Positions 1 to 8,478 of a DNA stretch of 53,121 bases are shown one piece after another (positions within the stretch are counted from its first letter, which is position 1; each line of letters starts with the position of its first letter). The notes beneath the pieces were generated by a model. The model did no database searches. It was not told where the DNA came from and saw only the letters and a program-made list of their open reading frames with translations. The stretch is from Lachnospiraceae bacterium (GTDB lineage: Bacteria; Bacillota; Clostridia; Lachnospirales; Lachnospiraceae): assembly GCA_022769625.1 (NCBI GenBank), contig JALEJP010000054.1, positions 1-53,121 of the forward strand, written 5' to 3'. The position numbers were made by a program, and so were the translations under genes.

Positions 1-3000
1 TGTAGGTGTGGATTTGGAAGACTGTCCACCTGTGTTGGAGTAAACTTCTGTATCGAATACCATGATGTTGATGTCTTTACCACTTGCCAGTACGTGGTCT
101 ACGCCACCGAAACCGATATCGTAAGCCCATCCGTCACCACCGAAGATCCACTGGGATTTCTTAGCCAGGAAGTCTTTGTTCTTAACGATATCTTTGCAGA
201 TCTCGCAGTCACAGCCATCCAGAGCAGCTACCAGTTTATCTGTAGCAGCGCCGTTTGTAGCACCTACATTGTAGGTATCCAGCCATCCCTGGCAAGCTGC
301 TTTTACTTCATCAGAAGCCTTGTCGCTTGCAGCAACAGCCTCAACCTTAGCTTTCAGACCATCACGGATTGCTCTCTGAGCCAGAAGCATACCATAACCG
401 AACTCTGCGTTGTCCTCGAACAGTGAGTTGCCCCATGCAGGACCCTGTCCTTTTGCATTTACAGTGTACGGTGTGGACGGTGAAGAGTTACCCCAGATAG
501 AGGAGCATCCGGTTGCGTTTGCAATGTACATTCTGTCACCAAACAGCTGGGTGATCAGTTTTGCATAAGGTGTCTCACCACAGCCTGCACATGCGCCTGA
601 GAACTCAAGCAGCGGCTGTTTGAACTGAGAACCTTTTACAGTATTCTCTTTAAATTTCTCGATTACGTCTTCTTTGATCGGAAGCTCTACTGCATAGTCA
701 AAGTATTTCTGTTCGCCTGCGTTTGCTTCCATGTTTTCCATAGCCAGTGCCTTTGCACCCTTCTTGCCCGGGCAGACATTTGCACAGGAACCGCAGCCTG
801 TACAGTCATATGCAGATACAACCATAGCAAACTTGTAATCCTTCATGCCTGTCATCGGCAGCATCTTCATGCCTTCCGGAGCAGCTGCAGCCTCAGCCTC
901 AGAGAGAGCTACCGGACGGATAACTGCGTGCGGGCAGACATAAGAACAACGGTTACACTGGATACAGTTTTCCGGATTCCATACAGGAACGTTTACAGCG
1001 ATACCACGTTTCTCAAATGCAGCAGCACCGGATGGTGTGGTACCATCTACGTAATCCTTGAATGCAGATACCGGAAGTGTATTACCTTCCTGAGCATTTA
1101 CTTTGCTCTGGATATTGTTAACGAAATCTACAACATCCTGTCTTGCGCCTGCAGCAACCTTGGTATCCAGTCCTTCGTCCTGTGCATCTTTCCAGCTTTC
1201 CGGAACCTGAACTTCAACTACCTGTTTTGCACCGGCATCAATAGCTGCCCAGTTCTTCTGAACAACATCATCACCTTTACGTCCGTATGTAGCCTTAGCT
1301 GCTGCCTTCATCAGCTCGTTTGCCTTATCCTCCGGGATAATGTTAGCCAGCTTGAAGAATGCGGACTGCAGAATCGTGTTGATACGTGTCGGGCCCATGC
1401 CGGTCTCGATACCGATCTTAACACCGTCGATGATGTAGAATTTGATGTTGTGGTTTGCAATATATGCTTTCACCTGGCCAGGAAGATGTTTCTCAAGACC
1501 TTCCATATCCCATGGGCAGTTCAGCAGGAAAGTACCGCCGTCTACCAGTTCCTGAACCATGTTGTATTTTCTTACATAAGAAGGATTATGGCATGCAACA
1601 AAGTCAGCTTTCTTGATCAGGTAGGTAGATTTGATCGGTTTCTTACCGAAACGCAGGTGAGACATGGTAACACCGCCGGATTTCTTTGAGTCATAATCAA
1701 AGTAAGCCTGAGCGTACATATCTGTGTTATCACCGATGATCTTGATGGAGTTCTTGTTTGCACCTACGGTACCGTCTGCGCCCAGACCCCAGAACTTGCA
1801 GTTGATGGTTCCTTCCGGAGTTGTGATCAGCTGCTCGCCCAGCGGCAGAGACAGGTTGGTAACGTCATCTTCGATACCCAGTGTGAAGAATTTCTTTTCT
1901 GTGTTGTTGTATACGGCAACGATCTGAGTCGGTGTCGTGTCTTTGGAACCAAGACCATAACGACCGGACAGGATCGGAACGGAATCGAATTTGGAGCCCT
2001 TCAGAGCTGCTACAACATCCAGGTACAGCGGTTCGCCCATAGCGCCCGGCTCTTTTGTTCTGTCCAGAACGGTAATGGTCTTAACTGTCTCAGGAATCGC
2101 TGCGATCAGTGCTTCTGCGCAGAACGGTCTGTACAGACGTACCTTTACAACGCCGACCTTCTCGCCAGCTGCCATCAGGTAATCGATGGTCTCTTCGATG
2201 GTGTCATTTACGGAACCCATAGCTACGATGACCTTCTCAGCATCTGCAGCTCCGTAGTAGTTGAACAGTTTGTAATCGGTACCGATCTTCTCATTTACCT
2301 TGTCCATGTACTCCTGAACGATAGCCGGCATAGCATCGTAGTACGGATTACATGCCTCTCTTGCCTGGAAGAAGATATCCGGGTTCTGTGCAGAACCTCT
2401 CTGGCACGGATGGTTCGGGTTCAGAGCATGTTTACGGAATGCGTCAATGGCATCCATATCTGCCATATCTTTCAGATCTTCGTAATCCCATGTCTCGATC
2501 TTCTGGATCTCATGAGAAGTACGGAAACCGGCGAAGAAGTTAATAAACGGAATACGACCTTTGATAGCTGCCAGATGTGCAACCGGTGTCAGGTCCATAA
2601 CTTCCTGAACGCTGGACTCGCACAGCATAGCGCATCCTGTCTGACGACAGGCATAAACATCAGAATGGTCACCAAAAATAGAAAGTGCATGGCTTGCCAG
2701 TGCACGTGCGGATACGTTAAATACGCCCGGCAGCTGCTCGCCTGCGATTTTATACAGGTTAGGAATCATCAGCAGAAGACCCTGAGAAGCTGTGTAAGTT
2801 GTTGTCAGAGCACCTGCTGCCAGAGAACCATGTACAGTACCTGCTGCACCTGCCTCGGACTGCATCTCAGTTACCTGAACTTCCTGTCCGAAGATGTTCT
2901 TTCTTCCCTGGGTAGCCCACTCATCTGTAGCTTCCGCCATAACAGATGACGGTGTGATAGGATAGATTGCGGCAACTTCTGTAAATGCATAGGATGCATG

Positions 3001-3045
3001 AGCTGCTGCATGGTTACCATCCATGGTCTTCATTTTTCTAGCCAT
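1..3045 (-). CDS. nifJ: Pyruvate:ferredoxin (flavodoxin) oxidoreductase, C-terminus cut by window edge
   Basis: Oxidatively decarboxylates pyruvate to acetyl-CoA and CO2, reducing ferredoxin, in the cytoplasm of anaerobes. The frame is open from ATG 3045 to base 1, giving 1015 codons of a protein that is usually about 1175, so roughly the last 160 residues lie outside. The N-terminus (MARKMKTMDGNHAAAHASYA) is typical. Two ferredoxin-type clusters are visible: CIQCNRCSYVCP near 910-960 and CTGCGSCANVCP near 770-810. The thiamine-diphosphate domain follows, with ACAGCGETPYAKL near 560-600 and the segment ending DTEVYSNTGGQ near 20-70. The start has an AGGAGG site at about 3055-3060. It is a single-gene unit with its own promoter. 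The symbol follows common usage for this family. Confidence 0.96.
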   Translation of the reverse strand, partial: MARKMKTMDGNHAAAHASYAFTEVAAIYPITPSSVMAEATDEWATQGRKNIFGQEVQVTEMQSEAGAAGTVHGSLAAGALTTTYTASQGLLLMIPNLYKIAGEQLPGVFNVSARALASHALSIFGDHSDVYACRQTGCAMLCESSVQEVMDLTPVAHLAAIKGRIPFINFFAGFRTSHEIQKIETWDYEDLKDMADMDAIDAFRKHALNPNHPCQRGSAQNPDIFFQAREACNPYYDAMPAIVQEYMDKVNEKIGTDYKLFNYYGAADAEKVIVAMGSVNDTIEETIDYLMAAGEKVGVVKVRLYRPFCAEALIAAIPETVKTITVLDRTKEPGAMGEPLYLDVVAALKGSKFDSVPILSGRYGLGSKDTTPTQIVAVYNNTEKKFFTLGIEDDVTNLSLPLGEQLITTPEGTINCKFWGLGADGTVGANKNSIKIIGDNTDMYAQAYFDYDSKKSGGVTMSHLRFGKKPIKSTYLIKKADFVACHNPSYVRKYNMVQELVDGGTFLLNCPWDMEGLEKHLPGQVKAYIANHNIKFYIIDGVKIGIETGMGPTRINTILQSAFFKLANIIPEDKANELMKAAAKATYGRKGDDVVQKNWAAIDAGAKQVVEVQVPESWKDAQDEGLDTKVAAGARQDVVDFVNNIQSKVNAQEGNTLPVSAFKDYVDGTTPSGAAAFEKRGIAVNVPVWNPENCIQCNRCSYVCPHAVIRPVALSEAEAAAAPEGMKMLPMTGMKDYKFAMVVSAYDCTGCGSCANVCPGKKGAKALAMENMEANAGEQKYFDYAVELPIKEDVIEKFKENTVKGSQFKQPLLEFSGACAGCGETPYAKLITQLFGDRMYIANATGCSSIWGNSSPSTPYTVNAKGQGPAWGNSLFEDNAEFGYGMLLAQRAIRDGLKAKVEAVAASDKASDEVKAACQGWLDTYNVGATNGAATDKLVAALDGCDCEICKDIVKNKDFLAKKSQWIFGGDGWAYDIGFGGVDHVLASGKDINIMVFDTEVYSNTGGQSSKSTPT

Positions 3046-3070
3046 TTTTGTTATACCTCCTTATGATTTG

Positions 3071-3091
3071 GAGCTCCTTTTTGCGGAGCTC
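3071..3091 (-). other. Perfect hairpin in the nifJ 5' leader
   Basis: The arms GAGCTCC and GGAGCTC (7 bp, loop of 7) lie in the untranslated leader between the proposed promoter and the nifJ ribosome site. There is no T-run, so it is not an obvious terminator. It may stabilise the mRNA 5' end or influence translation. The role is inferred only. Confidence 0.5.
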
Positions 3092-3129
3092 ATTTAGTAT
3101 CTTAAATTGATAAAGACTCACATGTAGTT

Positions 3130-3158
3130 ATCATAACACATTGCGAAAAAAAAGTCCA
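3130..3158 (-). promoter_or_regulatory. Putative sigma-A promoter of nifJ
   Basis: On the minus strand TGGACT (3153-3158) and TATGAT (3130-3135) are separated by 17 bp, about 85 bp before the nifJ start. The -35 box sits in the distal arm and T-tract of the preceding terminator (3146-3186), so terminator and promoter share sequence. Confidence 0.6.
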
Positions 3159-3186
3159 TTTCCTATCTGCCGGAAATGGACTTTTT
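3146..3186 (-). terminator. Rho-independent terminator after the bioY/DUF1284 operon
   Basis: Read on the minus strand, a stem of GTCCATTTCC against GGAAATGGAC with flanking A and T tracts and a 7-8 nt loop is followed by eight T residues. It begins 24 bp after the stop of the DUF1284 gene. The A/T flanks make it usable on both strands. Confidence 0.88.
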
Positions 3187-3209
3187 CTTGTATTTTTCGC
3201 TGTACACGG

Positions 3210-3647
3210 TCACTGGTTTTTCAGTTTTCTTATACCTTTTTGCCAGTTTTCAAAGGAACACAGCCCCTGCTTATACCAGCGGCAGGTGCTGCAGGATGCA
3301 AGAAACGCTTCCCTTGTCAGCTTTTGCCCGGCACATGCAAGCAGCTCATAAAAGTCATATTCCGACCCGGCGCAAAGCCCCAATGCCTCCAGAAGCATCT
3401 CATCCTTTCCGGAAACCGTCTCCTTGTGCTCCTGGTCCTTTCCCTCCGGACGACATTCTCCCTTTTCGGAGCGATTCGGACATTTGGCGCAGATATCATC
3501 GGTGCTGGCTGTCAGCACAATCTTCTGCGGATCACGGCACATTTTTCCGATACACGCCTCCATATTGCTGCAGAATGCATCGCTGTAGCCATATCCCTGA
3601 AACAGCGGTACACACAGCAGATGGTGAGCCCTAAGCTTTCTCTGCAT
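3210..3647 (-). CDS. DUF1284 domain protein (cysteine-rich, probable metal/FeS binding)
   Basis: A 145-residue cytoplasmic protein. The opening LRAHHLLCVPLFQGYGYS is the hallmark of the DUF1284 family, whose members are small cysteine-rich proteins of unknown function suspected to bind iron-sulphur. Visible cysteines include CSNMEAC and CRDP near residues 27-38, CAKC near 53-56 and CSTCRWYKQGLC near 120-131. It overlaps the end of bioY by 17 bp and has only a weak ribosome site, so translational coupling to bioY is likely. A role linked to biotin is inferred from position alone. A strong terminator follows. Confidence 0.85.
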   Translation of the reverse strand: MQRKLRAHHLLCVPLFQGYGYSDAFCSNMEACIGKMCRDPQKIVLTASTDDICAKCPNRSEKGECRPEGKDQEHKETVSGKDEMLLEALGLCAGSEYDFYELLACAGQKLTREAFLASCSTCRWYKQGLCSFENWQKGIRKLKNQ

Positions 3648-4188
3648 AGGTCAGTACATTGGCGGCACGCAGCGATTTTTTCAGAACCTCACCCACCACG
3701 TAAGCCAGAACGACAGAAATCACATCTTTGATCAGATACGGCACAGACACAAGCAGGGCACTCTCCAGAAGAGACATATTCATAAGCAGTGCAAACTGCA
3801 GCGCTCCGAAAAAGTGGCAGATCAGAAGTCCGGCAAGTGACAGCACCGCTGTCAATACTCTGTTTTTCTTGTCTGCTCCCAGGCCGCACAGTGCAGCCAT
3901 AAAGATAAACCCGTAAATAAATCCACCTGTCTTACCGAAAAGGATCCCCAGTCCACCGGAAAATCCGGAAAATACCGGGACACCCACTGCGCCAAGCAGA
4001 ACATAGATGACAGCCGCCATTCCACCCATCTTCCATCCCAGCACAAATCCGGTCAGCGCAACTGCAAACGTCTGCAGTGTCACCGGCACGCCGGACGGCA
4101 TCGGAATCGAAATCTGTGACAGTACTGCAAGAACCGCCGCAAACATACCTGTCATGATCATATTTTTTGTCTTTGTTGTTTTGTCCAT
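3631..4188 (-). CDS. bioY: Biotin transporter BioY (ECF S component)
   Basis: A 185-residue membrane protein with about six hydrophobic segments. It carries BioY-family signatures: the N-terminal QISIPMPSGVPVTLQTFAV, then GAVGVPVFSGFSGGLGILFG and TGGFIYGFI. BioY is the substrate-binding subunit for biotin and works with a shared energy-coupling factor module, which is not encoded here. The regulatory region is informative: a near-perfect promoter (4284-4312) and a BirA-type operator (4246-4280) precede the gene, so biotin-dependent repression by BirA is expected. The DUF1284 gene overlaps its 3' end. Confidence 0.96.
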   Translation of the reverse strand: MDKTTKTKNMIMTGMFAAVLAVLSQISIPMPSGVPVTLQTFAVALTGFVLGWKMGGMAAVIYVLLGAVGVPVFSGFSGGLGILFGKTGGFIYGFIFMAALCGLGADKKNRVLTAVLSLAGLLICHFFGALQFALLMNMSLLESALLVSVPYLIKDVISVVLAYVVGEVLKKSLRAANVLTYAEKA

Positions 4189-4245
4189 AATCTCCTCCGT
4201 CTCTGTTCACCTGCATGGCAGGCTGCAACTCTTTTGTTGTTTATA

Positions 4246-4280
4246 ATTGTCAACTTTCCTTCGCTTTTCCAGTTAACAAT
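4246..4280 (-). promoter_or_regulatory. BirA-type biotin operator of bioY
   Basis: The half sites ATTGTCAAC (4246-4254) and GTTAACAAT (4272-4280) are inverted with 17 bp between them. This matches the Firmicute BirA box layout of TTGTTAAC-type half sites in spacing and sequence, with one mismatch. It lies directly downstream of the bioY -10 box, over the predicted transcription start, so bound BirA would block initiation. Confidence 0.85.
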
Positions 4281-4283
4281 CGT

Positions 4284-4312
4284 ATTATAAAAAAGAGGCC
4301 AACAATTGTCAA
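4284..4312 (-). promoter_or_regulatory. Consensus sigma-A promoter of bioY, nested in a terminator
   Basis: On the minus strand TTGACA (4307-4312) and TATAAT (4284-4289) are exact consensus hexamers separated by 17 bp. The -35 box is in the loop and the -10 box in the distal arm of the terminator that ends the upstream ybaK-type gene. Such a strong promoter fits a tightly repressed BirA target. Confidence 0.9.
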
Positions 4313-4327
4313 CCTCTTTTTTATAAT
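4284..4327 (-). terminator. Terminator after the YbaK-type gene (15-bp perfect inverted repeat)
   Basis: The arms ATTATAAAAAAGAGG (4284-4298) and CCTCTTTTTTATAAT (4313-4327) are exact reverse complements around a 14-nt loop, starting 9 bp after the stop of the YbaK-type gene. The A/T flanks let it work in both directions. The bioY promoter lies inside it. Confidence 0.85.
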
Positions 4328-4336
4328 GGTTTACTT

Positions 4337-4810
4337 TTAGTTCTCCCAACCTTTGCACACATCAATCCACTGGATTGCTTTTGAAGTCTTTTCCAGCTCC
4401 TCGCAGGTGAGCTTTACTGCACTGTTTGCCGTACCAGCCGCCGGAAAGACCGTTTCAAAACGTTTCATGGAGACATCCAGATAAACCGGAAGTCCCTCCG
4501 GATTGTCAAACGGACACACACCGCCCACTGCATATCCGGTAAATTTTAATGCCTCCTCCGCAGACAGCATGGTTGCCTTTTTGTGAAAGAAATCCTTAAA
4601 TTTCCGGTTGTCGATTTTGGTATCTCCTGCTGTTACCACCAGAACGGCTCCCTCATCATTTTTAAAGGACATGGACTTTGCGATCCGCGCCGGCTCCACG
4701 CCCACCGCCTCTGCTGCCAGCTCTACGGTAGCGCTGGATACGTCAAATTCCATGACCCGATCCTCCAGATTGAATTTTTTCAGATAATCTCTGACCTTTT
4801 GTGTAGACAT
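4337..4810 (-). CDS. YbaK/EbsC-family aminoacyl-tRNA deacylase
   Basis: A 157-residue cytoplasmic protein of the YbaK/ProX editing-domain superfamily, which hydrolyses mischarged aminoacyl-tRNAs in trans. Family features include the central SMSFKNDEGAVLVVTAGDTKID segment with the invariant lysine, followed by GYAVGGVCPFDNPEGLPVYLD, whose GGVCPF motif is characteristic. Which tRNA it edits cannot be read from the sequence; YeaK-like and Cys-tRNA(Pro)-type activities are both possible. It starts 14 bp after the caspase-like gene, with GGAGAAAAGCAGG upstream and no terminator between, so the two are probably cotranscribed. Confidence 0.9.
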   Translation of the reverse strand: MSTQKVRDYLKKFNLEDRVMEFDVSSATVELAAEAVGVEPARIAKSMSFKNDEGAVLVVTAGDTKIDNRKFKDFFHKKATMLSAEEALKFTGYAVGGVCPFDNPEGLPVYLDVSMKRFETVFPAAGTANSAVKLTCEELEKTSKAIQWIDVCKGWEN

Positions 4811-4824
4811 TTCCTGCTTTTCTC

Positions 4825-7158
4825 CTATTTTACCGTTATCTTTAGTCTTGCCTTTTTTCCATTATAAAGCTTTACCGTGATGACTGCCTTTCCCTTTTTT
4901 CCTGCCTTCACTTTCCCTGATGCACTCACGGAAGCCACCTTTTTGTTGCTGCTTATGTATTTTCTGCTGTAGCTTGCCGTTTTGGCAGGCAGAGTAACTT
5001 TGATCTGAAAGCTCTTCCCTGTTTTCAGAGTTTTGGCGGCAGCATTCAATTTTAACTTTGCAGGGGCATTGCGCACGGTGACCTTCACGCGGCAGGTCTT
5101 TCCATTTGGTGTCTGCAGCGTAATCACCGTATTTCCCGCCTTTTTGGCATTTACAGTCCCGTCTGCCCGCACTGCGGCGACCGAAGCTTTGCTGGAATGA
5201 TAGGTTACTGTCCCGCCGGATGCCTGTTCCGGCGTAAAGACAGGCAAAAGTCTGACTTTTTCCTTTTTGCCGATGACGATCCGGGTGACTCCTTTTTTCG
5301 ATCCCGCAAAGACCGAAACACATTCCGCCTGGATACTCTTTACCGCAGCCTGTCCGGTCTGTGTATCTCCTGAACCGGCGGTGCTTTCCGTCTCCGTCTC
5401 ACCTTCGCCGGTTGTATCAGTCTGTTGTTCACTTTCCCCCGAAGACTCTGTGGGCTTCTCACTCTCCCCATCCCCTGTCTCCGGATCTTTCCCGCAGCAA
5501 ACCTGCACTTCTCTCTGCTGTTCGATGCTTCCCGACGCATCCTCCGCCGTTACCCTGACCGTATAAGTTCCGGACGGCACCGGCGTTCCCTCATCGGAGC
5601 ATCCGTTCCAGTAAAATCTGCGCATACAACGGTAGGTTTTTGTAAGCCCAATGGTAATCACCTGTGCCGTCTCCTGAACTCCAAGCGTCCGCACCAGATT
5701 TCCCCTGCCGTCGTAAATCCGGCAGTCAAGCCCGGGCAGTGCCAGAGTCTCTTTGGAATAGATGCCAAAATCTGCCATGATCTCCCATTCTTCCCCGGAC
5801 TGCACACAGTATCTTTCCGAAGCCTCAAGCTTCAGATTCTGCAAAAGCGAATCCGCTGCACTGGCTATGGAAAACGGCACCATATATAAAATCTGGCTGC
5901 CGGATGGACGGATCAGGCACCCGTAAAATCCGGTCTTAAGCCCTTCCCCGTAATCCTTCACCAGAAAACGGAAGCTGCCCTCTCCTTTTTTCAGATTGAT
6001 TCCCCGAAATTCTGCCTGTTTCCAGGGATAGCCGGAAATGGACAGGGTCGGAAGCCCGCTTTTATCCGTCAGACGCATAAGCAGGTTCTGAATCTCCCAC
6101 ACTTCATCGGAATAATAATAGGCAAGATCTGCCGTGGTATCTTCTCTGGCATAATAATCAATTTCCACCTGAGCCGTGCCATCGGTATCATAAAGGACCG
6201 CTGCCTTCCCAAATGCAGCTGCCGCCGGCTCATCCCTCACCGGCAAAAAACATTCTTCATTGTCCGCCGGATACATGCGCAGATGATTTGCCACGCAGCA
6301 GTTCTCAATGAACCGGCCGATTTCAGAAAAACTGATCTTTCCGTCTCCATTAAAATCTGCAGGCGACACGCCCAGATCATACTGGGATTTCTCTGTGGCC
6401 GCAGTTACCTTCATGGCATCGATTCCCGACCCGTACACCAGAGAAGAAGTAAACATCCCCACTGCCGGTGTACTGCCGTTCTCCATGGTCTGATTGGAAA
6501 CCTCCTCTTCAGAAGCAGCCAAAAGCATACGGAAGCGGCTGTTATTCAAAACCGTGCGGTATTGCCGGTCTGTGGCAGCCGCATCCTCGAAACGCTCTGC
6601 AAAATCAGCGGCAAACTCCTCCGCCGTGGTCTGTACCGTATCCTGTTCTCCCATACTGAGCTCTGTCTGTTTGCTGAAGCATCCGCTGTAACAGCAGTCC
6701 ATGATAATCACGTTTGTACCGCAGATCCCGTCAAAGCAGTCATACAGTTCCTCCGGTGTGAGTACCGTACCCTGCTCCAGATATAACCCGTTCTCCTGGC
6801 CGTGTCCGGAATAATAAAAATAGTTGATATCCTCCCAGGTGGAATCGCAAAAGGCGGTCTGTATCTCATTTTTCAGACCACTTTTTGTCGTCACGCCCGT
6901 TTTATCCCGTACCGTAACTGTTATATTTTCCTCCCCGTATGCTTTCTCCAGCATACGTTTCACATTTTCCCCGTCATTCTCCGGTCCCGGTGTCAGATCG
7001 ATGGATGTCCCCTGATAATCACCCCTGGTAACCAGAAGCGCACGGAACGTCTGCCCTTCCGATGCCTGCACGCGGATCTCTCTTCCCGGTGCCAGCAAAA
7101 GCAGCAGAAAAGCAGCCATCAGGACAGACCGGAATCTGTACTTTCTTTTTTCTGTCAT
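4825..7158 (-). CDS. Exported caspase-like (C14) protease with EF-hand and Big_2 repeats
   Basis: A 777-residue secreted protein. From ATG 7158 there is a basic start and a hydrophobic signal segment (residues 11-24). A caspase/metacaspase p20 domain follows (about 37-245) with catalytic His119 in YYSGHG and probable Cys156 in DCCYSG. An EF-hand or dockerin-type calcium loop is at 268-279 (DFNGDGKISFSE). A beta-rich middle follows, then an acidic Ser/Thr/Glu linker (about 575-625) and two Big_2 Ig-like modules to the C-terminus with typical SSNKKVASVSASGKVKAGKKG. Calcium-triggered maturation, as in some metacaspases, is inferred. The start was chosen because AGGGGG precedes ATG 7158, while the longer frame begins inside the upstream terminator. 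Confidence 0.88.
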   Translation of the reverse strand: MTEKRKYRFRSVLMAAFLLLLLAPGREIRVQASEGQTFRALLVTRGDYQGTSIDLTPGPENDGENVKRMLEKAYGEENITVTVRDKTGVTTKSGLKNEIQTAFCDSTWEDINYFYYSGHGQENGLYLEQGTVLTPEELYDCFDGICGTNVIIMDCCYSGCFSKQTELSMGEQDTVQTTAEEFAADFAERFEDAAATDRQYRTVLNNSRFRMLLAASEEEVSNQTMENGSTPAVGMFTSSLVYGSGIDAMKVTAATEKSQYDLGVSPADFNGDGKISFSEIGRFIENCCVANHLRMYPADNEECFLPVRDEPAAAAFGKAAVLYDTDGTAQVEIDYYAREDTTADLAYYYSDEVWEIQNLLMRLTDKSGLPTLSISGYPWKQAEFRGINLKKGEGSFRFLVKDYGEGLKTGFYGCLIRPSGSQILYMVPFSIASAADSLLQNLKLEASERYCVQSGEEWEIMADFGIYSKETLALPGLDCRIYDGRGNLVRTLGVQETAQVITIGLTKTYRCMRRFYWNGCSDEGTPVPSGTYTVRVTAEDASGSIEQQREVQVCCGKDPETGDGESEKPTESSGESEQQTDTTGEGETETESTAGSGDTQTGQAAVKSIQAECVSVFAGSKKGVTRIVIGKKEKVRLLPVFTPEQASGGTVTYHSSKASVAAVRADGTVNAKKAGNTVITLQTPNGKTCRVKVTVRNAPAKLKLNAAAKTLKTGKSFQIKVTLPAKTASYSRKYISSNKKVASVSASGKVKAGKKGKAVITVKLYNGKKARLKITVK

Positions 7159-7183
7159 ACATCGCCCCCTGAACTTTTTCTCC

Positions 7184-7213
7184 ATTATAACCATCTGATG
7201 ACCTTTTTGGCAA
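7184..7213 (-). promoter_or_regulatory. Putative promoter of the caspase-like gene
   Basis: On the minus strand TTGCCA (7208-7213) and TATAAT (7184-7189) are separated by 18 bp. The site lies just downstream of the ABC-operon terminator and about 25 bp before the caspase-like start. Confidence 0.65.
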
Positions 7214-7223
7214 CACCAGAAAG

Positions 7224-7270
7224 AAAAATCCGGCATTTCTCTGAAGACCAACAGAAAAAATACCGGATTT
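7224..7270 (-). terminator. Terminator of the MacAB-type operon
   Basis: Minus-strand stem AAATCCGGTATTT against AAATGCCGGATTT (one G-T wobble) with a loop of about 18 nt and a following T-run. It begins about 30 bp after the permease stop. Confidence 0.8.
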
Positions 7271-7299
7271 CGCTACTGTTTCGTTTAATACTGCCCTGA

Positions 7300-8478
7300 T
7301 CAGGAGAAGCGCAGCGCATCGATGGGATGTTTTCTGGCCGCTTTGTTTGCCGGATAAATGCCAAATGCAACACCGATAAACGCGGAGAAGCCCACAGCCA
7401 CAGCCACTACCTGCGGTGAAATGGAAAAACTCATATCTGTCACAAAAAAGCTTACGATTTTCAGGATCACGGCAGACAATCCCAGCCCGATCAGACATCC
7501 CATCAGGCTGATCATCAGTGCCTCAATGAGGAACTGTGCCATAATACTGCCCCGTCCGGCCCCGATGGCCTTGCGGATACCGATTTCTTTCGTTCTCTCG
7601 GTGACGGACACCAGCATGATATTCATAATCCCGATTCCGCCCACCACAAGAGAGATGGCAGCAATACCGCCAAGCATCCAGGCCAGTGTATTGGTCACGC
7701 TCTGCATGGTTTCCATGACTGCTGACTGATTGACTATGGTAAACGCCTCCTCATCGTTTCCGAACCGTTCCAGCATCTTCTGCGTAAGGGTATTCTCCGC
7801 TGCATCCATGCTTTTTTCATCTGCCGAGGCTGCATAGAAGCTGGTCACGTAGAGCACATTATCAGCCAGACGCGTCAGCGAGGTATAAGGAATGTATGCT
7901 TCCAGCCGCTCATTGCTTTCCGACGAAAGTGAATTTTCCTCTTCTTTCAGTACCCCTACGATCTCATATTTTTTTCCATTCAGCGCAATGCTCTCCCCCA
8001 CACAGCTGGTGCGCCCAATCAGCTGTGTGGCAGCATAGGCATTTAACACTACAACATACGTATTATTATCTACGTCCGATTTTTTCAGCCAGCGTCCAAA
8101 AGCAAGCTCCAGCCCCTGAATATCATAATAAGGACCGGTGGTTCCATACGCCGTCGCATCTTCGCTGGTATAACCACTTTTTGCCGTGACACTTGCCTGA
8201 GCGATCGGCGCCGCCATACTGATATTCGTTTCATCCACAAAATCAGAAAGTTCTGACAGACGAAGGGGATTTTCTTTGTCATCCTGGATCGTCACGGTCA
8301 ACAGGTTGTTTCCCATGGAGGAAATGGCATCGGTAACCGAACCCGTTGCCCCGTTTGCGATGGAAACCAGTACGATCAGCGAGGCCACACCGATAATAAT
8401 ACCAAGCATGGTCAGAAATGATCGCATTTTGTTGGAAGCAATGGAACTCCAGGCCATTTTGATCGACTGAACTATCAT
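7300..8478 (-). CDS. ABC transporter permease, MacB/FtsX type
   Basis: A 392-residue membrane protein with the MacB/FtsX layout. One N-terminal transmembrane helix (about 18-40, NKMRSFLTMLGIIIGVASLI) is followed by an extracellular MacB-PCD-like domain of about 220 residues. Three helices follow near 270-380, including the conserved ERTKEIGIRKAIGAGRGSI coupling region. It ends HPIDALRFS, the usual C-terminus of this family. Its ATG overlaps the ATPase stop by 4 bp (ATGA), so the subunits are translationally coupled. It probably exports a peptide or drug, or drives an envelope process; the substrate is unknown. Confidence 0.93.
   Translation of the reverse strand: MIVQSIKMAWSSIASNKMRSFLTMLGIIIGVASLIVLVSIANGATGSVTDAISSMGNNLLTVTIQDDKENPLRLSELSDFVDETNISMAAPIAQASVTAKSGYTSEDATAYGTTGPYYDIQGLELAFGRWLKKSDVDNNTYVVVLNAYAATQLIGRTSCVGESIALNGKKYEIVGVLKEEENSLSSESNERLEAYIPYTSLTRLADNVLYVTSFYAASADEKSMDAAENTLTQKMLERFGNDEEAFTIVNQSAVMETMQSVTNTLAWMLGGIAAISLVVGGIGIMNIMLVSVTERTKEIGIRKAIGAGRGSIMAQFLIEALMISLMGCLIGLGLSAVILKIVSFFVTDMSFSISPQVVAVAVGFSAFIGVAFGIYPANKAARKHPIDALRFS

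Noticed and set aside
928-1689. Long plus-strand open frames across 94-2949
   Set aside because: They lie antisense to nifJ, which has clear conserved motifs; no ribosome sites or recognisable protein features.
3071-3091. GAGCTCC hairpin as a terminator or riboswitch
   Set aside because: No T-run and too small for a riboswitch; listed only as a leader hairpin.
7159-7251. Longer start for the caspase-like protein
   Set aside because: The extra 31 codons run into the upstream terminator and lack a ribosome site; the internal ATG has AGGGGG and begins a signal peptide.
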